A stretch of DNA of 64,000 bases, taken from NCBI RefSeq assembly GCF_000379125.1, contig NZ_KB900627.1, positions 386,703 to 450,702 of the forward strand, in the 5' to 3' direction. The notes under the pieces were generated by a model that saw only the letters and a list, made by a program, of their open reading frames with translations, was not told the origin of the DNA and did no database searches. The DNA comes from Methylosinus sp. LW4 (GTDB lineage Bacteria; Pseudomonadota; Alphaproteobacteria; Rhizobiales; Beijerinckiaceae). This document shows positions 7,613 to 18,004 of the stretch, piece by piece (position 1 is the stretch's first letter; every line of letters begins with the position of its first letter). Both the position numbers and the translations under genes were made by a program.

Positions 7613-9961
7613 TCAAAATCGATAGATGAACTCGTTGGAGTTCGCGACCGTATGAACGAGATCGACGAGAGCCGAAGCGCGCAGCGGATCCTGTGTCGGC
7701 GCGACATCGCCGGTCGGCAGGGCGATCGACAATTTCCCGTCCTTTGCTTTGCTCGCGATCAGCTGCCTCTGCTTGTCGAGGAACTCGACGAGCAGCGCTT
7801 TCTCCGAGGCGTCCGGCTTTCTCGCAAAGAGTATTTCGTAGAGACGTTCGAATTGCGCCGATTCGTCGCCGCCGACCTCCGCGAGAAGCCGTCCAGCCAG
7901 CGCTTGCGACCATTCGAACACGATATCGCTGTTGACGAGCGCGAGCGCTTGCAGCGGCGTCGTCGTCACATCACGCTTGCTGTGCACTTGCTGCGTGTTC
8001 GCCGAGTCGAAAGGCTCGAGCAGAGGATATGGCACGCTGCGCCGCGCGAAAATATACAGGCTGCGACGGTTGTGATCCTTCGGGTCCTTCGAGACCTCCC
8101 AAGCGGATCCTGCATTCAGATTGCTCGGAACGGGCGGAAACACGCTCGACCCTCCGATCCGCCCGTCCAGCCTGCCCGAGGCGGCGAGGAGCGAGTCGCG
8201 AATTTGCTCGGCGTCGAGCCGCTTGCGGGGGAAGACGGCGAGCAGCTTGTTCTCCGGGTCGACAGCGGCGACGTCTTCCCGCTGATCCGACGACTGGCGA
8301 TAGACGCGCGACAGCAGAATCTGTCGATGCAACGCCTTGACGCTCCATCCCCCCTTCACGAAGTCCGAGGCGAGACGATCCAATAGCTCTGGATGCGTCG
8401 GCTTGTCGCCCGCCCGGCCGAAATCGCTGACCGTTCCGACGATCCCCTTGCCGAAATATTCGTTCCACACGCGATTCACATAGACGCGCGGCGTCAGCTG
8501 ATTGCCGGAGTCGACGAGCCAATTCGCCAGCGCCAGCCTTCGCCCCGAGGACGTCGCCGTCGGCGCGATAACGGGCTTTTCGCCTGTGAGCGCCTCGGGA
8601 AAAGCAGGTTGCGCTTCGTCGAGCGGCCGCTCGTGATTGCCGCCGAACAAGACATAAGTGGGCGGCGCGTCGGCATGCCCGAGCTCCGTCACCGCCGTTA
8701 TCGTGTTCGATCCCTTTTTGGGCCGGAGCTCGTCGAACTTCTTCAAATCCTCGAGCAGCGACTTATATTCTGCGGCCAGCTTGAGGAACTCGTCACGCGA
8801 CACGGTGATGCGGGGACCTCCAGCAGCGGCGCCTTCGCCGCCCTCCGAGAAGCGCGCATAGACGTCCGCAGGAAGATTGCGCAGAAACAGCCCGAGGCGA
8901 TCGTCGGTCGAGTTGATCGCGACACGATGGTTGAGCCATCGGTCGAAGGCGTCCCATTCCCCTTTCGGCTTGAGGATATGCGCTTGGCTGCTCGCCTCGT
9001 AACGCTCTTTATTGAAAGCCGACAGCACGTCACGAAATTGCTCGACGATCTCTTTTCGACGATTCTTGTTGGCGCGAATCGCCTCGTCATATTTCGCCTG
9101 CGCGGCTTTGAATTCTTTTTCGGCCTCTCCCGGCGCGGCCACCGGCGTCCTTTCATCGACGCTCGTATTGGCGAAGAACGCCTGCAAGGAGAAATAGTCC
9201 TTTTGGGTGAATTTGTCCGACTTGTGATTATGGCATCGCGCGCAGCCGATCGTCGTGCCGAGCACGACGGACCCGACCGTATCGGTGATCTCCGTGGCGA
9301 CCTGATATTTTCTCAGCACCAGATCCCGCGCGTTGACGTTTTCGGGAAAGGCGGCGAGAAATCCCGTCGCGGTCAACGCTTCCTGGTCGCCGGGAGCCAG
9401 CTCATCGCCAGCGATCTGCTCTCGAATGAAACGCGAATACGGCTTGTCGCTATTGAACGCGTTGATGACATAGTCGCGATAGCGATAGAAATTCCCGCGC
9501 GTCTCGTCGCCTTGGAAGCCCGCGCTATCGGCGTAACGCGCCAGATCGAGCCACCGACGCGCCTGCCGCTCGCCATAATGCGGCGAGGCCAACAGACGAT
9601 CCACCAGCTTTTCATACGCATCCGGCGCGTCGTCATTGACGAAGCGCGCGACGTCCTCGGGCGCCGGAATAACTCCCCAGACATCCAAGGTCGCGCGGCG
9701 AATGAAAGTTGCGCGATCGGCGTCCGGCGAGGGAGCGAGATTGGCCTGCTCCAGCTTTGCGAGAATGAAAGCGTCGATCGACGTCCGTGGCCAATCTGCG
9801 CGCTCGACTGTCGGCGTGGCCGGAACTTGCAACGGCTGATAGGCCCAATGCGTCCGACTACCGGAGGAGACGGGCATTCCGTCGTCTGCGGCCAAGGCGA
9901 CCGAAATCGCAGAGGCCGCCGCCAGTGACATAAAAAATGCTTTTTTCGTCATGCGCATCAT
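7613..9961 (-). CDS. DUF1549 and DUF1553 protein (Planctomycete-type), secreted
   Basis: 782 residues with an N-terminal signal peptide (SLAAASAISVALAADD). DUF1549 covers about 55-260: SIDAFILAKLEQANLAPSPD, RRWLDLARYADSAGFQGD, and IGCARCHNHKSDKFTQKDYF, which holds one CxxCH motif. DUF1553 covers about 470-740: LALANWLVDSGNQLTPRVYV, NRVWNEYFGKGIV and RRSLYIFARR. Planctomycete homologues often have an extra N-terminal cytochrome c domain, absent here. The enzyme activity is not established. The start ATG at 9961 is five bases after GAGGAA. It is the first gene of an operon with the DUF1501 gene and is transcribed divergently from a TonB receptor gene. Whether the CxxCH binds heme or a metal cannot be told from sequence. 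Confidence 0.9.
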   Translation of the reverse strand: MMRMTKKAFFMSLAAASAISVALAADDGMPVSSGSRTHWAYQPLQVPATPTVERADWPRTSIDAFILAKLEQANLAPSPDADRATFIRRATLDVWGVIPAPEDVARFVNDDAPDAYEKLVDRLLASPHYGERQARRWLDLARYADSAGFQGDETRGNFYRYRDYVINAFNSDKPYSRFIREQIAGDELAPGDQEALTATGFLAAFPENVNARDLVLRKYQVATEITDTVGSVVLGTTIGCARCHNHKSDKFTQKDYFSLQAFFANTSVDERTPVAAPGEAEKEFKAAQAKYDEAIRANKNRRKEIVEQFRDVLSAFNKERYEASSQAHILKPKGEWDAFDRWLNHRVAINSTDDRLGLFLRNLPADVYARFSEGGEGAAAGGPRITVSRDEFLKLAAEYKSLLEDLKKFDELRPKKGSNTITAVTELGHADAPPTYVLFGGNHERPLDEAQPAFPEALTGEKPVIAPTATSSGRRLALANWLVDSGNQLTPRVYVNRVWNEYFGKGIVGTVSDFGRAGDKPTHPELLDRLASDFVKGGWSVKALHRQILLSRVYRQSSDQREDVAAVDPENKLLAVFPRKRLDAEQIRDSLLAASGRLDGRIGGSSVFPPVPSNLNAGSAWEVSKDPKDHNRRSLYIFARRSVPYPLLEPFDSANTQQVHSKRDVTTTPLQALALVNSDIVFEWSQALAGRLLAEVGGDESAQFERLYEILFARKPDASEKALLVEFLDKQRQLIASKAKDGKLSIALPTGDVAPTQDPLRASALVDLVHTVANSNEFIYRF

Positions 9962-10281
9962 GGGGCTTCCTCGACAAAGCGCTTTGTCGCCGCATAAAAG
10001 TGGGATGTCTCGGTCGCGGCTAAATCATACTTATTTAGTATAGATAATGCGCGCTCTGTCAATCCCATTCAGGGGAATTCCGTTCGAGCGCCGGCGGGTT
10101 CGACCTTCGCGCCGGGACGGCGCGTAATTTATAGAGAGATGTTGATATTATCGTCGACGGGCGTCCGGCCACTGTCGGCGCTTCCACGCCATCGCATGCA
10201 TTTTCTTCGCGACTGGGCTCGACGAAGGCGACGCCATAATATATATATTATCTATCTGATATATGTATTTAAGGAGGCGTC
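9962..10281. promoter_or_regulatory. Divergent AT-rich control region between DUF1549 and TonB receptor genes
   Basis: 320 noncoding bases with two AT-rich blocks, one per direction. At 10021-10050, the complement contains ATTATCTAT (10048-10040). At 10236-10272 the plus strand has a perfect 16-base palindrome of A and T (10236-10251), then ATTATCTAT (10247-10255) and TATC-N5-GATA (10249-10261). The shared nine-base word in both promoters, each read toward its gene, suggests a common regulator. A strong AAGGAGG ribosome site at about 10271-10277 serves the receptor gene. Confidence 0.5.
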
Positions 10282-12822
10282 ATGCCCGTTGCCGATCGAT
10301 TTCGTCCTCGCGCTCGGGCATGCGGGCCCTCGAACGCGGGAAAGCGCCGGCATCCGGCAGGGCTCCGCAATCGGCTGCTCTCTTCAGTCTGCTCGATCTC
10401 TTGCGTTTTCGGCATCGCCAACGCAATCGCGCTCCGCCAGGCGCGAGGTCAGGAAGCGACCATCGCCGACGTGACCGTCGGCGCCCAACGGGGCGAATTG
10501 ACGAAGCAAGAGCAGAAGGTGCTGCTGGAGACGCCCCGCTCCGCCGCGATCATCAATGGCGAAAAGGCCGAGGACCAGCGGCTGGATCGGCTCGACGATT
10601 TCGCGCTACGCGTTCCGAATTATCGGCCCAACACGGGCAATCCAGAGACTTCGCTTCCTGCGATCCGCGGCATGGGGTCGGGACGCGTATTGCAAATCGG
10701 CGGCGAGTCCGACACGGGCTTCGTGCAGGACAATGTCTTCTGGAAATATGTCGGCTTTCAATGGGGCGACTATGTCGATCTCGATTCCTTCGAGATCGGG
10801 CTCGGCCCACAAGGAACGACCGGCGGCAAGAACACGACCGTCGGCACGGTCGGCGTGCGCACGCAATTGCCCTCGTTCGATCGCAAGGCGACATTCGAGA
10901 CCTCCTACGCCAATTACAGCCGCATCATCGAGAAAGTGAACCTCACCGGGCCGATCATCGACGAGAAGCTGGCCTATCGCGTCGCCTTCTATCTCGATCA
11001 GGGCGACGGCTGGATTCACGATCAGGCGACAGGGGCCGGCTATTTGAACAATCATCGCTGGGGCGTGCGCGGGCAATTGCTCTATGTCGGCGACGAGTTC
11101 ACCGACCGCCTGATCTTCAATCGCGCGAGCTCCTACGAATATAATAATTACGGCAAATCGGGACGTGGCCCCTTCTCGGATTCGGCCGTGCTCTATGCGA
11201 ACGGAACCTTCGGGACGAATTTTTCGCAAACATTATGGAACCGACTCGGCCGGCCGGTCCTCACCTTCGATCCCTATAAGCCCTATGTCGTCGGCTTCGG
11301 AACGCACGAGGCCCAGACATTGAGCGTATCGAATGAGATCGATCGCCAGATCGGCGAGAATACGCTCACGTCGATCTCGGCATGGGGGCAGTATTACACC
11401 CATCCCAATTCTCCCGAGACTCCGGCCGGCGGCTCGCAAGGGACCGAAACGAACAATGGCTACGGCAATATCTGGGTCGATCAATATTCGCAGGAACTCC
11501 GCCTCGCCTCGCCCAAGGATCGCCAATTGGAATGGCAGACCGGAATCTATTCGCTCTATGAGAAGCTCTGGGATTTTTCTGGAAACAATTTTGGAACAGA
11601 CGCCGCGAAATGGTACAATAATGCAGCATTGCAGCGCGGCTTCCAACAACGCCAGACCGGAAAGTCGAACACTTTTCAGCTCGCCGCTTTCGGCCAGGCG
11701 TCGTACCATCTCGACGATCGATGGACTTTGACCCTCGGCCTGCGTGACAGCTACGAGGTGAAGGAAGGCTCCAATTTCGCCTGGATCAACGCCGCGAGCA
11801 CGACCTATTCGGCGCAGCAGGTCTATTCGGCGGTTCGCGGCGCGACGGGCGCCGGCATTTTCGACACCGGCGGCCAGACGAAAAAACGCAATATGTTCAC
11901 GGGGATATTCAACCCGAAATACAAGGTCGACGACAACATCACGCTCTATGGGCTCCTCGGACGCGGCGAGAAGGCCGGGGCGATCAATATTTCCGCGCTG
12001 CCGATCATGGATGGCCTGACGTTCAAAGGCTTTCAACCGGTCATCACAAAGCCGGAGACTTCGTGGGATTACGAGATCGGCGCCAAGACGAGCTGGCTCG
12101 ACGGACATTTGATCGCCAATATGAATCTCTATTGGTCCGACATTTTCAATCTTCAGGATCAATTGACCGATACGAGCTATCTCGACAGCACTGGCCAGCC
12201 TCTGCGCTTGACCTACCTCGGCAACATACCTCACATCAGGCTGCGCGGCGTCGAGTTCGATGGACGCTGGAGTCCGATCGAACGCCTGCAGCTGAATCTT
12301 TCCGGCGCCTACACCGAGGTCCGCTACATCGACTTCGCCAATGCGGCTCCTCCCTCTGACTGGATCTGGCCGACTCCCAACCCCGTCCCGGCGGGGTTCA
12401 TCAAAGCGCCTTTGACTCTTTCCCGCTCGAACACGCGATGGGAGAATCTACCGAAATGGGCGTTCAATGTCGGGGCCGACTATGAACATCCACTCGGGCC
12501 GATCCTGAGCGATCTCGGGCCGAGTTGGGCCGTTCCGGTCAATGGCTTCGCCTATGTGAATGTCGCCTGGAAGGACAGAACGCAGCTCACGGACCCGCAT
12601 TCCGTGTTTCAATATTGGCAGGCCGCCTATTCGCTGGTCGACTTCGGCTTCGGCCTGCGCACCGAAGACAAGCGCTACAGCCTGTCGGTCTGGAGCAAGA
12701 ACCTCTTCGACAAGCGCTATTTCACCTCGTGGACGGCAGGGACGACGACCGCGCCTGCGACCGTCGGCCTGCAAGATCTGCCGCGCACTTTCGGCGGAAC
12801 GCTGAGGGTCACTCTCGATTGA
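10282..12822 (+). CDS. TonB-dependent outer membrane receptor 1
   Basis: 846 residues. The ATG at 10282 follows AAGGAGG by four bases. An arginine-rich head precedes a hydrophobic signal segment (about residues 35-55) with likely cleavage near ARGQE. The plug domain (about 60-180) includes LDDFALRVPNYR and FEIGLGPQGTTGGKNTTVGT; a 22-strand barrel follows, ending in a typical receptor C-terminus (LSVWSKNLFDKRYF, then FGGTLRVTLD). Such receptors move scarce or bulky ligands across the outer membrane using TonB energy. The second receptor at 39630-42107 is closely related along its whole length (both have DKLAYRVAFYLD-like and WDYEIGAKT segments). The context of sulfatases and sulfonate genes suggests an organosulfur ligand, but siderophores and other ligands cannot be excluded. 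Confidence 0.93.
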   Translation: MPVADRFRPRARACGPSNAGKRRHPAGLRNRLLSSVCSISCVFGIANAIALRQARGQEATIADVTVGAQRGELTKQEQKVLLETPRSAAIINGEKAEDQRLDRLDDFALRVPNYRPNTGNPETSLPAIRGMGSGRVLQIGGESDTGFVQDNVFWKYVGFQWGDYVDLDSFEIGLGPQGTTGGKNTTVGTVGVRTQLPSFDRKATFETSYANYSRIIEKVNLTGPIIDEKLAYRVAFYLDQGDGWIHDQATGAGYLNNHRWGVRGQLLYVGDEFTDRLIFNRASSYEYNNYGKSGRGPFSDSAVLYANGTFGTNFSQTLWNRLGRPVLTFDPYKPYVVGFGTHEAQTLSVSNEIDRQIGENTLTSISAWGQYYTHPNSPETPAGGSQGTETNNGYGNIWVDQYSQELRLASPKDRQLEWQTGIYSLYEKLWDFSGNNFGTDAAKWYNNAALQRGFQQRQTGKSNTFQLAAFGQASYHLDDRWTLTLGLRDSYEVKEGSNFAWINAASTTYSAQQVYSAVRGATGAGIFDTGGQTKKRNMFTGIFNPKYKVDDNITLYGLLGRGEKAGAINISALPIMDGLTFKGFQPVITKPETSWDYEIGAKTSWLDGHLIANMNLYWSDIFNLQDQLTDTSYLDSTGQPLRLTYLGNIPHIRLRGVEFDGRWSPIERLQLNLSGAYTEVRYIDFANAAPPSDWIWPTPNPVPAGFIKAPLTLSRSNTRWENLPKWAFNVGADYEHPLGPILSDLGPSWAVPVNGFAYVNVAWKDRTQLTDPHSVFQYWQAAYSLVDFGFGLRTEDKRYSLSVWSKNLFDKRYFTSWTAGTTTAPATVGLQDLPRTFGGTLRVTLD

Positions 12823-12833
12823 TCTCGAGATTG

Positions 12834-12872
12834 CCTCGCCCTCGATGCGGCTCCGCCTCGTCGATGGCGAGG
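12834..12872 (+). terminator. Hairpin after the TonB receptor 1 gene
   Basis: CCTCGCCCTCGA (12834-12845) pairs with TCGATGGCGAGG (12861-12872) with one mismatch and a 15-base loop, starting 12 bases after the stop codon. No T-tract follows, so termination is only suggested. Confidence 0.4.
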
Positions 12873-13039
12873 AGATGGCGGAGCTGCTCGACCACGGTCT
12901 ACATCGTGAGTGAAACAGGGCCATATATTCGTCGATAGTGCTCGACGCATGCTATCGCTTCGGCTCACTGAATCAGCGGGAGCGGAGCGTCCGACGTGTA
13001 TGTGCCGACCCGTGTCGTTCGCTTCGAGGGAGAGGATCG

Positions 13040-13768
13040 ATGGCCCGGCTATCTCTCATCGCGTTGTCGAGCATCGTCTTTCTCACGAGCGCTTCGGCTG
13101 ACGCTTTGAAGGATACGCTCCCGCATATTTCCGTGACGGGAGAAGCGTCGGAGGACGAAATCCCCGATAGCGCCAAGCTCCTTCTGGATATCGTGACCGA
13201 AAGGCCGACCGCGGTCGAAGCCGTGGACGAGAACGCGCAGAAGACTCGAGCCTTGCTGGAGGATCTTGCCCGGCAGGGAATACGAACGGACGGCATTCGC
13301 GCCAGCGGCTCGACGCTCGTCTCCCTCCGATCGGACGGCTCCGCCGCGCGCGGCGCGCATGCAGGGCGCGTCTCCAGGAGCTTCCGAGTGCGGAACGAAT
13401 TGAGCGTTCTCGTGAATTCGCTCGATACGGCCACGGCGATCTTCCTGCGCGCCGTCGACTCCGGCTCCAATGACGTTCGGGGAATGGAATTCATCGTCGG
13501 CGACGAGACGGCGCGTTCCGAACGATTGCGGGTCGCAGCGATCAAAAATGCGGAGCAGCGCGCGAGAAGCTATGTCGAGGCCTTGGGCTCGAAGCTCGGG
13601 CGCATCATCGAAATCGCTCACGACGAGGTGACGCGATCCGATGACGTCGAACGCGAATCGACGCCGACGGCCGCCGCGCCGACGAATGGAGCGATCGCCC
13701 TGCCTCTGCGGCCCGGCGCGCGACGGCTCACGGCAAAAGTATCGGTGACATGGGCGCTTTCGCGTTAG
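13040..13768 (+). CDS. SIMPL-domain (DUF541) periplasmic protein
   Basis: 242 residues from the ATG at 13040, which has GAGGGAGAGG just upstream and begins a clear signal peptide (ARLSLIALSSIVFLTSASAD). The mature part begins PHISVTGEASEDEIPDSAKL and continues with VEAVDENAQKTRALLEDLARQGI, the pattern of DUF541 (oxidative stress/SIMPL) domains, and ends with AKVSVTWALSR. Proteins of this family are periplasmic or surface oligomers of poorly defined function. The gene lies 59 bases before the N-ATPase operon on the same strand and could be cotranscribed with it, although a TATATATC-like segment sits in that gap. No link to ATPase function is known to me. Confidence 0.8.
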   Translation: MARLSLIALSSIVFLTSASADALKDTLPHISVTGEASEDEIPDSAKLLLDIVTERPTAVEAVDENAQKTRALLEDLARQGIRTDGIRASGSTLVSLRSDGSAARGAHAGRVSRSFRVRNELSVLVNSLDTATAIFLRAVDSGSNDVRGMEFIVGDETARSERLRVAAIKNAEQRARSYVEALGSKLGRIIEIAHDEVTRSDDVERESTPTAAAPTNGAIALPLRPGARRLTAKVSVTWALSR

Positions 13769-13815
13769 CCTTTGTCTGCATATATCATCGAAGCCCCGGC
13801 TCGAGCTCGGCCTGA

Positions 13816-15727
<1,912 letters not shown>

Positions 15728-15731
<4 letters not shown>

Positions 15732-16018
15732 GCGAAGCCGGGCCTGGGCGAGAGCGCGACCCTATGGCGGAAGCTTCGCGCCTGGCCGCCGCACGTCGCG
15801 AGCTGTTGCGCGAGCAGGCAGAGCCCTCGCTCGGACGACGGCTGGGACAGATCGGCGCGCTCGGCTGGACCATCGTCCTTCCGGCGCTCGCCGGATTGTT
15901 CCTCGGCCGCTGGCTGGACAAGGCCTATTCCACGGGCGTGTTCTTTTCGGCGCCTCTCGTCATGATCGGCGCCGGCGCCGGCCTGTGGCTCGCCTGGAAA
16001 TGGATGTCGCGCCAATGA
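15728..16018 (+). CDS. atpQ: N-ATPase AtpQ (AtpI/Zinc-like small membrane subunit)
   Basis: 96 residues from the ATG at 15728, which overlaps the atpC stop. A charged cytosolic head (about 1-45) is followed by two membrane segments: LGWTIVLPALAGLFLGRWLD and APLVMIGAGAGLWLAWKWM. This arrangement matches the AtpI-related AtpQ subunit found between atpC and atpR in N-ATPase operons, where it is thought to help assemble the c ring or handle Mg2+. The open frame extends upstream inside atpC, but the coupled start is far better supported. The stop overlaps atpR by four bases. Confidence 0.85.
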
Positions 16019-16299
16019 TCGCTCCGTCCGCCGCCTCTCTCTTATTCCAGCTCGCGCTCGGCGCGGGGGCGGGCCTCGCCGCAGGCTTCGCCTATTTCGT
16101 CGCCTTGCGCTGGAACGTCGATCTCTTCGAACGGGGCGCGGCGCCCAAGGCATTGCTCCTGCTCATGGCGCGCTTCGGCGCGCTCGCCCTGGCTTTGACG
16201 GCGCTCGCGAAAATCGGCGCCATCGCCCTGCTCTCGGGCGCTCTGGGATTGCTGGTCGCGCGGCGCGCCGTTCTGCGTCGATTGGGAGGCCTTCGATGA
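16015..16299 (+). CDS. atpR: N-ATPase AtpR membrane subunit
   Basis: 94 residues from the ATG at 16015 (ATGA overlap with atpQ). Three hydrophobic segments are visible: SLLFQLALGAGAGLAAGFAY, LLLLMARFGALALALTALAK and GAIALLSGALGLLVAR. The short cytosolic loop contains LRWNVDLFERG and a conserved-looking MARFG arginine in the second membrane helix. AtpR is found only in N-ATPase operons and has been proposed to interact with the c ring through membrane arginines; its role is not settled. The gene is too short and hydrophobic to identify in isolation, so position in the operon is the main evidence. Confidence 0.85.
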   Translation: MIAPSAASLLFQLALGAGAGLAAGFAYFVALRWNVDLFERGAAPKALLLLMARFGALALALTALAKIGAIALLSGALGLLVARRAVLRRLGGLR

Positions 16300-16982
16300 A
16301 ATCCTCGCCGCTCGCGCTCGAGCCCGGCTTTCAGCTCGGACCGGCGCCGATCAGCAAGCCTGTCATCGTCACATGGCTCATAATGGCGGCGCTCACGCTC
16401 GCGAGCGTCCTCCTGACGCGGCGGCTCTCGCTGCGGCCGGGGACCGGGCAGTCCGCGCTCGAGCTCTTTGTCGAGACGCTCGATGCGCAAATATGGGACA
16501 CTCTGGGCGCCGATCCGGCGCCCTATCGCGCGCTGCTGGGAACGATCTTCCTATTCGTGCTCGCCGCCAATTGGTCGTCGCTCATTCCCGGCGTCGAGCC
16601 GCCCACCGCGCGGCTCGAGACCGACGCCGCGCTCGCTCTCATCGTCTTTTGCGCGATCATCTATCACGGCCTGCGTACGCGCGGACTGCTCGGCTATCTC
16701 GCGACTTTCGCCGAGCCGAGCATCGTCATGATCCCGCTCAACCTCGTCGAGCAGATCACGCGGACCTTCTCGCTGATCGTTCGCCTGTTCGGGAATATAA
16801 TGAGCGGCGTGTTCGTCATCGGCATTGTCCTCTCGCTCGCCGGCTTGCTCGTGCCGATACCGCTGATGGCGCTCGACTTGCTGACCGGGGCGGTCCAAGC
16901 GTACATTTTCGCGACACTCGCCATGGTGTTCATCGGCGCGGCGGTCGAGGAGCGCGACTCTCGAACGCATGAAGCGCGATAG
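16296..16982 (+). CDS. atpB: N-ATPase subunit a (Fo stator channel)
   Basis: 228 residues, mostly membrane helices. The essential stator arginine is in TRTFSLIVRLFGNIMSG (R163), followed by GVFVIGIVLSLAGLL and the last helix AYIFATLAMVFIGAAVEE. Subunit a forms the ion half-channels against the c ring. It overlaps atpR by four bases and is separated from atpE by a GGAGGAAG ribosome site. Confidence 0.95.
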   Translation: MKSSPLALEPGFQLGPAPISKPVIVTWLIMAALTLASVLLTRRLSLRPGTGQSALELFVETLDAQIWDTLGADPAPYRALLGTIFLFVLAANWSSLIPGVEPPTARLETDAALALIVFCAIIYHGLRTRGLLGYLATFAEPSIVMIPLNLVEQITRTFSLIVRLFGNIMSGVFVIGIVLSLAGLLVPIPLMALDLLTGAVQAYIFATLAMVFIGAAVEERDSRTHEAR

Positions 16983-16998
16983 CGGAGGAAGCCGCGAA

Positions 16999-17244
16999 AT
17001 GGACGATATTCAATATATCAGCGTGATCGCCGCGGCCGTCGCCGTATCCTTCGGCGCGATCGGCCCCGCGCTCGCGGAAGGCAAGGCGGTCGCCGCGGCC
17101 ATGGATGCGATCGCGCGACAGCCGGAGGCCGCGGGCGTCCTGTCGCGCACATTATTCGTCGGCCTCGCGATGATCGAGACCATGGCGATCTATTGTCTCG
17201 TGATCGCGCTGCTGCTTCTCTTCGCAAATCCTTTCATCAAATAA
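16999..17244 (+). CDS. atpE: N-ATPase subunit c, predicted Na+-binding
   Basis: 81 residues from the ATG at 16999; GGAGGAAG lies about ten bases upstream, whereas the upstream ATG at 16969 lies inside atpB and would add ten non-conserved residues. The hairpin has helix 1 (ISVIAAAVAVSFGAIGPALA), the polar loop ARQPEA and helix 2 (FVGLAMIETMAIYCLVIALL). The ion carboxylate is E60 in IETMAIY; the T61 and Y65 that follow match the ligand pattern of Na+-coupled c subunits. A second carboxylate, E27 in GPALAEG, replaces the glutamine seen in Ilyobacter. Na+ specificity is predicted from these residues, not shown. Confidence 0.95.
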   Translation: MDDIQYISVIAAAVAVSFGAIGPALAEGKAVAAAMDAIARQPEAAGVLSRTLFVGLAMIETMAIYCLVIALLLLFANPFIK

Positions 17245-17257
17245 GGCGCGCGCACGC

Positions 17258-18004
17258 ATGCAGATCGACTGGTGGACGCTCGGTTTGCAGACCGTCAATG
17301 CGCTGGTGCTGATCTGGCTGCTCTCCCGTTTTCTCTTCCGTCCGATCGCGTCGATCCTCGCCGATCGCAAGGCGACGGCGCAACGCCTCCTCGACGAAGC
17401 GGCCGCCGCCGAAGCCTCGGCTCGAACATTGGAAGAGAAAGCGCGCGTCGCCGTCGAGGACATCGCGTCGAAACGCGCCGAGACGATCCGCGCGGCCATA
17501 GAAGAGGCGAAGGCGGCGAGCCGCGAGCTACTCGACGCCGCCCAGTCCGACGCTGATCGAATGCGGGCCGACATGCGCCTCGAGATCGAGCGCTTCGAAA
17601 AGTCAGAGCGTCGCGCCGAAGCGGAGCGCGCGAGCCTCCTTTCCGTCGACATCGCCCGGCGCTTGCTCGACAGGCTGCCGCGGGAGTCGCGCGTCGCAGG
17701 CTTCGTGGAGGGGCTCGCCGAAGCGATCGCCGCTCTGCCGGAGCTGGAACGCGTGGATTTTTGTCTGCGCGGCGAAACGACTCTCACCGCGCCGCGCCCG
17801 CTGACCGCCGAGGAAGACTCACTCTGCCGGAGCGCGTTCGAGCGCGCTCTCGGACGCCCATTAGAATTCGCCCTTCGCGTCGATCCGACATTGCTCGCGG
17901 GCCTCGAATTGGAGAATAATCACACCAGCATCCGCAACAGCCTGCGCGCCGATCTCGAGCGCATTTCCGCAACTTTGCTGACGGAGCGGGAAAATGCCGG
18001 ATGA
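17258..18004 (+). CDS. atpF: N-ATPase subunit b with delta-like C-terminus
   Basis: 248 residues, about 90 longer than a usual b subunit. One membrane helix ([18 protein letters not shown]) is followed by a long coiled coil rich in Ala, Glu and Arg (about 35-140). The C-terminal part, about 165-245, resembles the end of delta/[23 protein letters not shown] followed by [11 protein letters not shown]. No separate delta gene exists in this operon, so this extension probably takes over delta's job of fixing the stator to F1 (known idea for N-ATPases; inference here). The gene starts 13 bases after atpE and overlaps atpA by 11 bases. Confidence 0.93.
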   Translation: MQIDWWTLGLQTVNALVLIWLLSRFLFRPIASILADRKATAQRLLDEAAAAEASARTLEEKARVAVEDIASKRAETIRAAIEEAKAASRELLDAAQSDADRMRADMRLEIERFEKSERRAEAERASLLSVDIARRLLDRLPRESRVAGFVEGLAEAIAALPELERVDFCLRGETTLTAPRPLTAEEDSLCRSAFERALGRPLEFALRVDPTLLAGLELENNHTSIRNSLRADLERISATLLTERENAG

